DNA of 15,868 nucleotides from an uncultured Prevotellaceae bacterium. GTDB lineage: Bacteria; Bacteroidota; Bacteroidia; Bacteroidales; Bacteroidaceae. The stretch covers positions 1-15,868 of the forward strand of contig CACYKX010000051.1 of NCBI GenBank assembly GCA_902775075.1. Direction: 5' to 3'. The notes under the pieces are model-generated. The model was not told the origin of the DNA and made no database searches. It saw only the letters and a program-made list of their open reading frames with translations. How positions within the stretch are numbered: the first letter of the stretch is position 1; each line of letters opens with the position of its first letter. Positions 6,722-13,088 of the stretch are shown piece after piece. The position numbers and the translations under genes were made by a program.

Positions 6722-9217
6722 ATGATATATACTATCGAAAAAGTAACCACACTGATAGGTGCGCGTCGTTATGGTGATAGGGATGCCAATATCGGTTTCA
6801 TTTTAACCGATAGTCGCTCCTTATGTTTCCCTGAGGAAACACTCTTTTTTGCTTTGAAGTCAGAGCGTAATGATGGTCATAATTACATACCAGAGTTATA
6901 TCGCCGTGGTGTGAAAAACTTTGTTGTGACAGATGTTCCTAAGGGATATGCTTCTGATTATCCGGAGGCAAATTTCCTGAAAGTAGTAAATACTTTAGAA
7001 GCATTACAGCGTCTTGCGGAACGCCATCGTGATGAATTTGATATTCCAATTGTTGGTATAACAGGCTCTAATGGAAAAACCATGGTCAAGGAGTGGTTGT
7101 ATCAATTGTTATCATCAAGTATGTACGTCACCCGTAGTCCTCGTAGCTACAATTCACAGATTGGAGTACCTCTCTCTGTTTGGTTGATGACAGAACAGAC
7201 TCAGGTGGGAGTCTTCGAGGCCGGTATCAGTATGCCGGGCGAGATGTTAGCCTTGCGTGACATTATCCAGCCAACGATAGCCATATTAACAAATATAGGC
7301 GAAGCTCACCAGCGCAATTTTGAGTCAAAGGCAGAAAAGTGCAGAGAGAAGTTAGTTCTTTTCCATGATGCACAGACTGTAGTATATAATGCAGATGATG
7401 AGATTGTTCGAAATGAACTGGAAAAGGTCGATGAAGTGTTGCCTAATGGTGAAGTACAGGAGCGCCTAGGATGGTCTCTTCAAGATAAAAAATCGGCAAT
7501 GTTCATTAAGTCGATAGAGAAGAAAGAAACCCAGACCCAGATCAAATACATCTATAAAGGTGGAGAGGAATCAGAATATGTTATTCCTTTTATAGATGAG
7601 GCTTCTGTTTTCAACTCAATAGCATGTGCGATTGTTGCATTAAAACTTGGATTGAGTGCTGAAGAACTTAATAAGCGTATGCAACAGTTGGAGCCTATAG
7701 CAATGCGTCTAGAGGTGAAAGTAGGTCAGCATGGTTGTACACTGATTAATGATAGCTATAATTCAGACATAAACTCTCTAGATATTGCACTAGATTTCAT
7801 GAATCGTCGTCCAGACCATAAAGGTTGTCGACACACTTTGATCCTAAGTGATATTCAGCAGAGTGGTGAAGCGGCAGAACAACTTTATGCCGAAGTATCC
7901 AATTTGGCACGTAAGCGTGGTGTTGTTAAGTTTATTGGTATTGGTCCCGAGATCTCATCCCAGAGTGCTCAGATACAAATTGCCGAGAAATTCTTCTTTA
8001 ATAGTGTTGAGCAGTTTATTCATAGCGAAGTCTTCCAGTCTTTACGAGATGAGGTAATACTTTTGAAGGGAGCCCGTCAGTTTGGTTTCGACCAGATAAC
8101 CGAGCTGTTAGTACAGAAAGTACATGAGACAACACTTGAGGTAAACCTGAATGCCGTAGTAAAGAATCTGAACTATTATCGTTCTTTCATGAAACCAGAT
8201 ACCAAACTGGTTTGTATGATCAAGGCCGATGGTTATGGTGCGGGTGCCGTAGAGATAGCAAAGACATTACAAGATCATCGCGTGGACTATCTTGCCGTGG
8301 CTGTAGCAGATGAAGGCGCAACCCTTCGTAGAAATGGTATTACATCAAATATCATGATAATGAATCCGGAGATGACAGCTTTCAAGACCATGTTCGACTA
8401 TGATCTTGAACCGGAGGTTTACTCATTCCGTTTGTTGGAAGCTTTGATCAAGGCAGCAGAAAAAGAAGGTATCACAGGATTCCCTGTACATATTAAGTTG
8501 GATACAGGAATGCATCGATTAGGGTTTGATCCAAAGAATGATATGGATAGACTTATAGATCGGTTGAAACATCAGAATGCCATCATTCCACGTTCGGTAT
8601 TCTCTCATTTCGTAGGAAGTGATAGTGATGACTTTGATGAATTCTCAGCCAAGCAGTTCGCACTGTTCGATGAAGGTAGTAAGAAATTACAGTCAGCCTT
8701 TGAGCATAAGATAATTCGTCATATAGATAATTCCGCAGGTATAGAGCATTTCCCAGAGCGTCAGTTGGATATGTGTCGATTAGGACTCGGTCTTTATGGA
8801 ATTAATTCCCGTAATAATGAAACCATCCATAATGTAAGTACATTGAAGACCACGATTCTCCAGTTGCGAAATGTCCCTGCTGGTGATAGCATTGGATATA
8901 GCAGAAAGACAATATTGGATAAAGATAGTGTGATAGCAGCTATACCAATAGGATATGCAGATGGTTTGAACCGTCATCTAGGCAATCGTCATGGCTATTG
9001 CCTAGTAAATGGTAAGAAAGCAGAATATGTAGGTAATATCTGTATGGATGTCTGTATGATAGACGTTACGGGTATTGACTGTAAGGAAGGTGATAGCGTA
9101 GAAATCTTTGGAGATCATCTACCAGTGACCGTACTTAGTGATATTTTAGACACTATACCTTATGAAGTTATGACAGGTATTAGCAATCGAGTAAAGCGAA
9201 TTTACTTTCAAGATTAA
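6722..9217 (+). CDS. murF-alr: Bifunctional UDP-MurNAc-tripeptide:D-Ala-D-Ala ligase / alanine racemase
   Basis: An 831-residue fusion. Residues 1 to about 455 are MurF: Mur-ligase N-domain (FILTDSRSL), ATP-binding loop GITGSNGKT with Lys119, central-domain segments (QIGVPLSVW, FEAGISMPGEM, TNIGEAHQRNF) and the C-domain DSYNSD and LLKGARQFGFDQ. From about residue 463 begins alanine racemase: LEVNLNAVVKNLNYY, PLP-binding Lys501 in MIKADGYGAG, HIKLDTGMHRLGF, catalytic Tyr726 in DSIGYSRKT, IPIGYADGLNR and YVGNICMDVCMIDVTG. The racemase makes D-Ala; MurF adds D-Ala-D-Ala to UDP-MurNAc-tripeptide in cytosolic peptidoglycan precursor synthesis, so two steps flanking the D-Ala ligase are linked. This fusion is known in Bacteroidetes. 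ATG 6722 is chosen because an upstream in-frame TTG at 6695 would overlap the GSCFA gene and add only nine low-complexity residues (HSRNKNKK). Confidence 0.96.
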   Translation: MIYTIEKVTTLIGARRYGDRDANIGFILTDSRSLCFPEETLFFALKSERNDGHNYIPELYRRGVKNFVVTDVPKGYASDYPEANFLKVVNTLEALQRLAERHRDEFDIPIVGITGSNGKTMVKEWLYQLLSSSMYVTRSPRSYNSQIGVPLSVWLMTEQTQVGVFEAGISMPGEMLALRDIIQPTIAILTNIGEAHQRNFESKAEKCREKLVLFHDAQTVVYNADDEIVRNELEKVDEVLPNGEVQERLGWSLQDKKSAMFIKSIEKKETQTQIKYIYKGGEESEYVIPFIDEASVFNSIACAIVALKLGLSAEELNKRMQQLEPIAMRLEVKVGQHGCTLINDSYNSDINSLDIALDFMNRRPDHKGCRHTLILSDIQQSGEAAEQLYAEVSNLARKRGVVKFIGIGPEISSQSAQIQIAEKFFFNSVEQFIHSEVFQSLRDEVILLKGARQFGFDQITELLVQKVHETTLEVNLNAVVKNLNYYRSFMKPDTKLVCMIKADGYGAGAVEIAKTLQDHRVDYLAVAVADEGATLRRNGITSNIMIMNPEMTAFKTMFDYDLEPEVYSFRLLEALIKAAEKEGITGFPVHIKLDTGMHRLGFDPKNDMDRLIDRLKHQNAIIPRSVFSHFVGSDSDDFDEFSAKQFALFDEGSKKLQSAFEHKIIRHIDNSAGIEHFPERQLDMCRLGLGLYGINSRNNETIHNVSTLKTTILQLRNVPAGDSIGYSRKTILDKDSVIAAIPIGYADGLNRHLGNRHGYCLVNGKKAEYVGNICMDVCMIDVTGIDCKEGDSVEIFGDHLPVTVLSDILDTIPYEVMTGISNRVKRIYFQD

Positions 9218-9238
9218 TTAAAAGTAACTGTATAGAGT

Positions 9239-9280
9239 AATAGGGCGGAAGAAAGATTTCTTTCGTCCTATTTTTATTTT
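9239..9280 (+). terminator. Intrinsic terminator after murF-alr
   Basis: Arms 9239-9253 and 9258-9272 pair over 15 bp with two G-U wobbles around a 4-base loop (AGAT), followed by a T-rich tract (TTTTTATTTT from 9271). It closes the GSCFA/murF-alr unit and lies before the transporter promoter. Confidence 0.88.
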
Positions 9281-9309
9281 AAGAAGAAGCAAAACTTACT
9301 ATAAACATA

Positions 9310-9339
9310 TTGTCATTTAAGAAAAAATCAGTATATTTG
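9310..9339 (+). promoter_or_regulatory. Bacteroidetes-type promoter of the MFS transporter gene
   Basis: TTG at 9310-9312, a 19-base spacer and TATATTTG at 9332-9339 fit the Bacteroidetes -33/-7 pattern. The predicted leader is about 55 bases and carries an unusually SD-like AAGAGAAG at 9386-9393, 6 bases before the ATG. Confidence 0.75.
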
Positions 9340-9399
9340 CAACAAATCTATATAAAAACTACTAATATAAAATAAATCAAAACTTAAGAGAAGTAAACC

Positions 9400-10863
9400 A
9401 TGAATAATACTATTCAACATTCTCAGATGTCCAAATTCCGTTGGGTGATTTGTGCATTGCTATTTCTAGCGACAACTGTAAACTATATGGATCGTCAGGT
9501 TCTTTCTTTGACATGGAAAGATTTTATATCCCCAGAGTTTCATTGGACGGATGAACATTATGGAATAATCACAGCATGGTTCTCTATATTCTATGCAGTA
9601 GCCAACCTTTTTGCAGGTAAGTTTATCGATTGGATGGGAACCAAAAAAGGTTATCTTATCGCAATATTCGTATGGTCATTAGGAGCCTGTCTTCATGCTG
9701 GATGTGGATGGGTTGCCATGCAAGTGGAAGGTTATGGCTCGTTGGAGGCACTACGTATGGTTCGTGCAGGCTCTGATGCTGCAGTAGCTATCGCTACGAT
9801 TAGTGTATTCTTATTTCTGTCATGTCGTCTTGTACTTGCTGTCGGTGAAGCCGGTAACTTTCCTGCAGCCATAAAGGTTACAGCAGAATATTTCCCAAAG
9901 AAAGATCGTGCATTTGCAACGTCAATCTTTAACAGCGGAGCCTCTGTTGGCGCATTAGCGGCACCTGCTGTTATCCCATTGTTAGCGCGCGTATGTGGAT
10001 GGGAAATGGCGTTTGTCATCATCGGTGTTTTAGGTTTCGTGTGGATGGGGTTCTGGATAGTTCTTTATGATCATCCTCATAGTAGTAAATACGTTAACGA
10101 GGCCGAGTTGAATTATATATACCAGGATGAGACTACAGAAAATCCGGAAGAAGTAGCAAAAAAGGAAGAATGTGAAGAGAAAACCATTGGACTCCTCAAG
10201 TGTTTTACCTTCCGACAGACTTGGTCTTTTATCGTCGGTAAACTGTTTACAGACGGTGTATGGTGGTTTTTCCTCTTCTGGGCCCCAGCATATTTCTCAG
10301 ACCAGTACGGATATACATCAGATTCTCTGATGGGAATAGCTCTTATTTTCACCCTTTACGTTATTGTGACAGTTTTGTCTATTGGAGGAGGATATCTACC
10401 AACTTATTTTGTAGATAAGAAAGGTATGAATCCATATATAGGCAGGATGCGTGCTATGCTTATCTTTGCCTGTTTCCCGGTTTTAGGATTGTTAGCACAA
10501 CCCCTTGGTCAGTATAGTGCATGGTGGCCGGCCATCATCATTGGTCTATTAGGTGCCGGCCATCAAGCATGGTCAGCAAATTTATATTCCACAATAGGTG
10601 ATATGTTTCCAAAGTCCACCATCGCCTCAATCACGGGTATAGGAGCAATGGCAGGTGGTCTAGGCTCTTTTGCGATCAATCGCGGTTCTGGTGCATTCTT
10701 TACTTGGGCAGCTGCACAGGGAGATGCTTTTACTTTTATGGGTTTTAACGGAAAACCGGCAGCATATATGATCGTGTTTAGTATATGTTCTGTAGCCTAT
10801 CTTTTAGGTTGGAGTATTATGAAGGCCTTGGTACCTAAATATAAGCCGATTGTTGTTGAGTAA
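9400..10863 (+). CDS. MFS transporter, hexuronate/sugar-acid (ExuT-like) type
   Basis: A 487-residue major-facilitator protein with about 12 membrane segments. The first segment ends in TTVNYMDRQVLSL, the family signature region of the anion:cation symporters, and loop 2-3 carries the MFS motif A, GKFIDWMGTKKG (about residues 73-84). Other ExuT-like blocks are VLAVGEAGNFPAAIKVTAEYFPKKDRA and FNSGASVGALAAPAVIPL, the former matching the conserved GxxExxxFPA region. The substrate is probably a hexuronate such as galacturonate or glucuronate, taken up with protons across the inner membrane, but related members carry galactonate, phthalate or other acids, and no uronate isomerase or dehydratase gene is in the window to decide this. 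At 487 residues it is some 50 longer than E. coli ExuT, partly from a loop around residues 105-130 and a charged central loop (NPEEVAKKEECEEK). It has its own promoter. Confidence 0.85.
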   Translation: MNNTIQHSQMSKFRWVICALLFLATTVNYMDRQVLSLTWKDFISPEFHWTDEHYGIITAWFSIFYAVANLFAGKFIDWMGTKKGYLIAIFVWSLGACLHAGCGWVAMQVEGYGSLEALRMVRAGSDAAVAIATISVFLFLSCRLVLAVGEAGNFPAAIKVTAEYFPKKDRAFATSIFNSGASVGALAAPAVIPLLARVCGWEMAFVIIGVLGFVWMGFWIVLYDHPHSSKYVNEAELNYIYQDETTENPEEVAKKEECEEKTIGLLKCFTFRQTWSFIVGKLFTDGVWWFFLFWAPAYFSDQYGYTSDSLMGIALIFTLYVIVTVLSIGGGYLPTYFVDKKGMNPYIGRMRAMLIFACFPVLGLLAQPLGQYSAWWPAIIIGLLGAGHQAWSANLYSTIGDMFPKSTIASITGIGAMAGGLGSFAINRGSGAFFTWAAAQGDAFTFMGFNGKPAAYMIVFSICSVAYLLGWSIMKALVPKYKPIVVE

Positions 10864-10878
10864 AATATATGCGATTTA

Positions 10879-10984
10879 TGCAGTTAACTTCGTTGGCTTA
10901 CGAAGTTAATTGCATACGCTTACGAAGTTATTCGCGTAGGGATACGAAGTTAACTGCGTAAGCCAACGAAGTTAACTGCATCTA
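10879..10984. repeat. Composite inverted and tandem repeat between convergent genes
   Basis: The element fills nearly all of the 118-base gap. Its ends, 10879-10902 and 10957-10980, are perfect 24-base inverted repeats. Inside, four head-to-tail 22-base units (10897-10918, 10919-10940, 10941-10962, 10963-10984) each carry ACGAAGTTA at the same place, and a fifth copy in reverse orientation (TAACTTCGT, 10885-10893) precedes them. The left end can also fold locally: TTAACTTCGT (10884-10893) pairs perfectly with ACGAAGTTAA (10900-10909) over a 6-base loop. The last unit runs into the acyltransferase stop codon. It may act as a bidirectional terminator, but there is no T-run. It resembles a dispersed intergenic repeat; a known family name cannot be given from this window. 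Confidence 0.9.
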
Positions 10985-11914
10985 TCTTAATATCTTTTTT
11001 CTTCCTAATAAGTAGGATATATGAAGTAAATCTAGACATCTCGCCATGCAAAGACTTCCTATGATACCAATCACTACCGTAGATATGGCATGGATAATTC
11101 CTGTAGAGTCTAATCTGAGAACTGGTAATAAAAATTTAGATAGCATCGTAAATATAGGATGGAAGACATAAATAGGGAATGTGTTCCTTCCTATATATTC
11201 TAATAGCGACTTGACTTTTCCTTCTTTTAGAAATGAAATGAAAAAGGATGAGAAACAGAAGAATGAAATCACGCATACTAAAACAGATATCGTTCCCCAA
11301 TCATGATAATCCGTTCTTGTAATCAATAGACTAAAAGGAATAATCGGCCATAGACTTTTTCTGTATATTAGAGAGAAGTCTCCAATAAAATGCTTTATTC
11401 CTACTCCGATAAAATAATAAATAGCAGCTTTGATATTTAAAAATGGAGTTAGAAATGAAATCAAGATGATTGCTGTTGCAAATAAAGAATATTTGGTTAT
11501 GGTGTTGGAGTTATGGAAAAGGCGGAATATACTGTAATATATGATTCCGCAAACCATCATGACATGAAGAAACCAATAAGGGCCAATAGATTTTATGAAG
11601 AGAATATTCAACATAGTAGGTGTGTCTAGTATTTTTATTCCGTCGCTAACGGGAAGATGTAGTGATAGAATAGCATAGCCAATGACAAAAAACATATATG
11701 GTAACCATATTTTCAATATGTATTGGGCAAAATCTTTTATTGATTTGTTGATATTCACTAAATAGCCAGTTAGCATTAAGAAGGCAGGCATCAAGAACGA
11801 TAAGATAGAACTCTTTACAGATGGATATATGTGGCCGAAGTTTACGATATGTACAAGAATCACCAAACTTATTAGGATGCTTCTAAATAAGTTAATATCT
11901 TTATTATGTTTCAT
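10982..11914 (-). CDS. Acyltransferase-3 family integral membrane protein
   Basis: A 310-residue protein with around nine or ten hydrophobic segments and almost no soluble part. The first segment carries the Arg-X10-His signature of the acyltransferase-3 family (RSILISLVILVH, Arg11 and His22), and downstream FLMPAFLMLTGYLV and GPYWFLHVMMV fit the family's PxFFxxSGY and WYL-type blocks; RNTFPIYVFHPIF near residue 265 matches the conserved late helix. Members transfer acyl groups (often acetyl) to surface sugars such as O-antigen, capsule or exopolysaccharide at the inner membrane; the acceptor here is unknown. ATG 11914 is preferred: extension to TTG 11995 would add 27 residues ahead of the conserved first helix. 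It stands alone, convergent with the transporter, its stop touching the repeat element, and is visibly AT-richer than neighbouring genes, so it could be an acquired accessory gene. Confidence 0.8.
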   Translation of the reverse strand: MKHNKDINLFRSILISLVILVHIVNFGHIYPSVKSSILSFLMPAFLMLTGYLVNINKSIKDFAQYILKIWLPYMFFVIGYAILSLHLPVSDGIKILDTPTMLNILFIKSIGPYWFLHVMMVCGIIYYSIFRLFHNSNTITKYSLFATAIILISFLTPFLNIKAAIYYFIGVGIKHFIGDFSLIYRKSLWPIIPFSLLITRTDYHDWGTISVLVCVISFFCFSSFFISFLKEGKVKSLLEYIGRNTFPIYVFHPIFTMLSKFLLPVLRLDSTGIIHAISTVVIGIIGSLCMARCLDLLHISYLLGRKKILR

Positions 11915-12075
11915 GATAATAGAAATGTTTTTTAGTGCTGTTCTTATTTTCAAGTTAAAATGGAAGATATCCTTTCCTGATATGATAAACGACAAGAAAA
12001 TTGATATCCTCCAATCATTTAGTGGTATATTTTGTTTATTTTAGTGAATTCTGTATGTGTATATTAGAATTGAAA

Positions 12076-12816
12076 TTAATCTAGAAATCCTTGGTTTCGT
12101 AGAGCCTTGATCAATCCCTCCGACATCGCCTCATTATCTTTTTTAGTATATCGTATGTCCGTAAATATCTGAGCGAGCGTTTCTTTTTGATTTATCTTCA
12201 CGAAGTTAATATTCTCCTCCAAAGATTCTTTGTATGCGTATGCCTCATTGATTTTTTCACAATTGTAATCATCAAAATGTTCCTGATGTACAATCGTCTT
12301 TAGTGGAAGACGGTCGCTCTGTTTAGGATTCTCATCAGGCCAGCCAAGTGTAATTGTCGCAACAGGGAAAACAAGTTTTGGTAGTTTGAGCGTGTTGATA
12401 ATCATCTGAGGCATATATATTGTTGTTCCAAGGAAACAAGTTCCTAATCCAGCTTCTTCGGCAAGGTTACAGAAAGATTGGGTGTAAAGAAGTGCATCAG
12501 TAGCAGCATTCATGAAACTTAAAAAGTTATCATAGCCAGGATTAGCTTTCCTGTTTTCAGCCCATACTGTCGTACGTCTGAAATCAGCACATATTGTTAA
12601 CACTACAGGGGCCTCTGTTATCATAAGTTGATTGAAGTGAGCAGGAGCTAAAGCCTCTTTGCCCTCCTTACTTTTTGTAACGATGACGCTGTAGAGTTGT
12701 AGGTTACCCATTGTCGGTGTCTGTTCCGCCTCTTCGATAAGTTTATATAATAGTTCATCAGAGACGGCTTGTTGTGAATATTTTCGAATACTTTTTCTTT
12801 GTTTAATAGTCATCAT
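12076..12816 (-). CDS. Nitroreductase-family FMN oxidoreductase
   Basis: A 246-residue nitroreductase (PF00881). The N-terminal FMN-phosphate-binding block RKSIRKYSQQAVSDELL is followed by TPTMGNLQLYSVIVTKS, EAPVVLTICADFRR, ATDALLYTQSFCNLAEEAGLGTCFLGTTIY, and PVATITLGWPDENPKQSDRLPLKTIVH, the order of the NfsA/FRP-like NAD(P)H-dependent group. These cytosolic flavoproteins reduce nitro compounds, quinones or flavins; the natural substrate is unknown. The start is uncertain: ATG at 12834 (252 residues) and adjacent ATGs at 12816 and 12813 are all in frame. I choose 12816 because the predicted promoter (12838-12869) would start transcription near 12831, downstream of the first ATG, and because the family normally begins close to the RKSIRKY block. 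It is divergent from nrdJ. Confidence 0.9.
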   Translation of the reverse strand: MMTIKQRKSIRKYSQQAVSDELLYKLIEEAEQTPTMGNLQLYSVIVTKSKEGKEALAPAHFNQLMITEAPVVLTICADFRRTTVWAENRKANPGYDNFLSFMNAATDALLYTQSFCNLAEEAGLGTCFLGTTIYMPQMIINTLKLPKLVFPVATITLGWPDENPKQSDRLPLKTIVHQEHFDDYNCEKINEAYAYKESLEENINFVKINQKETLAQIFTDIRYTKKDNEAMSEGLIKALRNQGFLD

Positions 12817-12837
12817 ATCTATTTTGTTTTTCATATG

Positions 12838-12869
12838 CAAAAATATAATATATATTTGAATAAAACAAA
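12838..12869 (-). promoter_or_regulatory. Bacteroidetes-type promoter of the nitroreductase gene
   Basis: On the minus strand TTTG (12866-12869), a 20-base spacer and TATTTTTG (12838-12845) fit the -33/-7 consensus. Transcription would start around 12831, which supports translation from ATG 12816 or 12813. Confidence 0.65.
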
Positions 12870-12965
12870 TTCTTTGTCTAAATTCAGATGAAACGATTAT
12901 AAGTATGAATATGGGTGGATACGGTGAAGTTGATGTTTTTGTTCAACTTTAAAAAACATTTTAGG

Positions 12966-12996
12966 ATGAAAGTTCTCTAAAAGAGAAATTTTTCAT
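12966..12996. other. Imperfect hairpin in the nitroreductase-nrdJ divergent region
   Basis: ATGAAA and TTCTCT on the left face AGAGAA and TTTCAT on the right, two 6-bp blocks separated by a small asymmetric internal loop (1 versus 3 bases) with a 3-base A loop. It lies about 30 bases upstream of the nrdJ -33 box, so it cannot be in the nrdJ mRNA from that promoter; an operator-like site or chance are both possible. The rest of the 12870-13027 gap shows nothing else I can support. Confidence 0.35.
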
Positions 12997-13027
12997 GCAC
13001 GATATAACAGATTTATTCTCTAAAAAG

Positions 13028-13059
13028 TTTCATTATCTGAAAAGAAAAGACTATATTTG
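13028..13059 (+). promoter_or_regulatory. Bacteroidetes-type promoter of nrdJ
   Basis: TATATTTG at 13052-13059 is an exact -7 match; TTTC at 13028-13031 lies 20 bases upstream as an imperfect -33 element. Transcription would start about 13065, leaving a leader of roughly 25 bases. Confidence 0.65.
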
Positions 13060-13063
13060 CAAG

Positions 13064-13088
13064 CAAACAAAAGCATATCAAACAAAAG
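13064..13088 (+). repeat. Direct repeat forming the nrdJ leader
   Basis: The 10-mer CAAACAAAAG occurs at 13064-13073 and 13079-13088, 5 bases apart, the second copy directly abutting the ATG at 13089. Together they make up nearly the whole predicted leader. There is no Shine-Dalgarno sequence, so this A-rich unstructured leader may drive initiation. Confidence 0.6.

Noticed and set aside
11915..11995. 27-residue N-terminal extension of the acyltransferase from TTG 11995
   Set aside because: The family begins close to the helix with Arg-X10-His; ATG 11914 places it at residue 11, and the extension has no recognisable feature.
12905..12952. 15-codon ORF (MNMGGYGEVDVFVQL) in the divergent gap before nrdJ
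   Set aside because: It is too short, has no ribosome-binding site or promoter of its own, and lies upstream of the nrdJ promoter; no family recognised.
12870..13088. Cobalamin riboswitch or NrdR box upstream of nrdJ
   Set aside because: The predicted leader is only about 25 bases and I see no B12-box-like motif or convincing NrdR palindrome pair; A/T-rich symmetric bits such as those near 12842-12858 do not match well enough.
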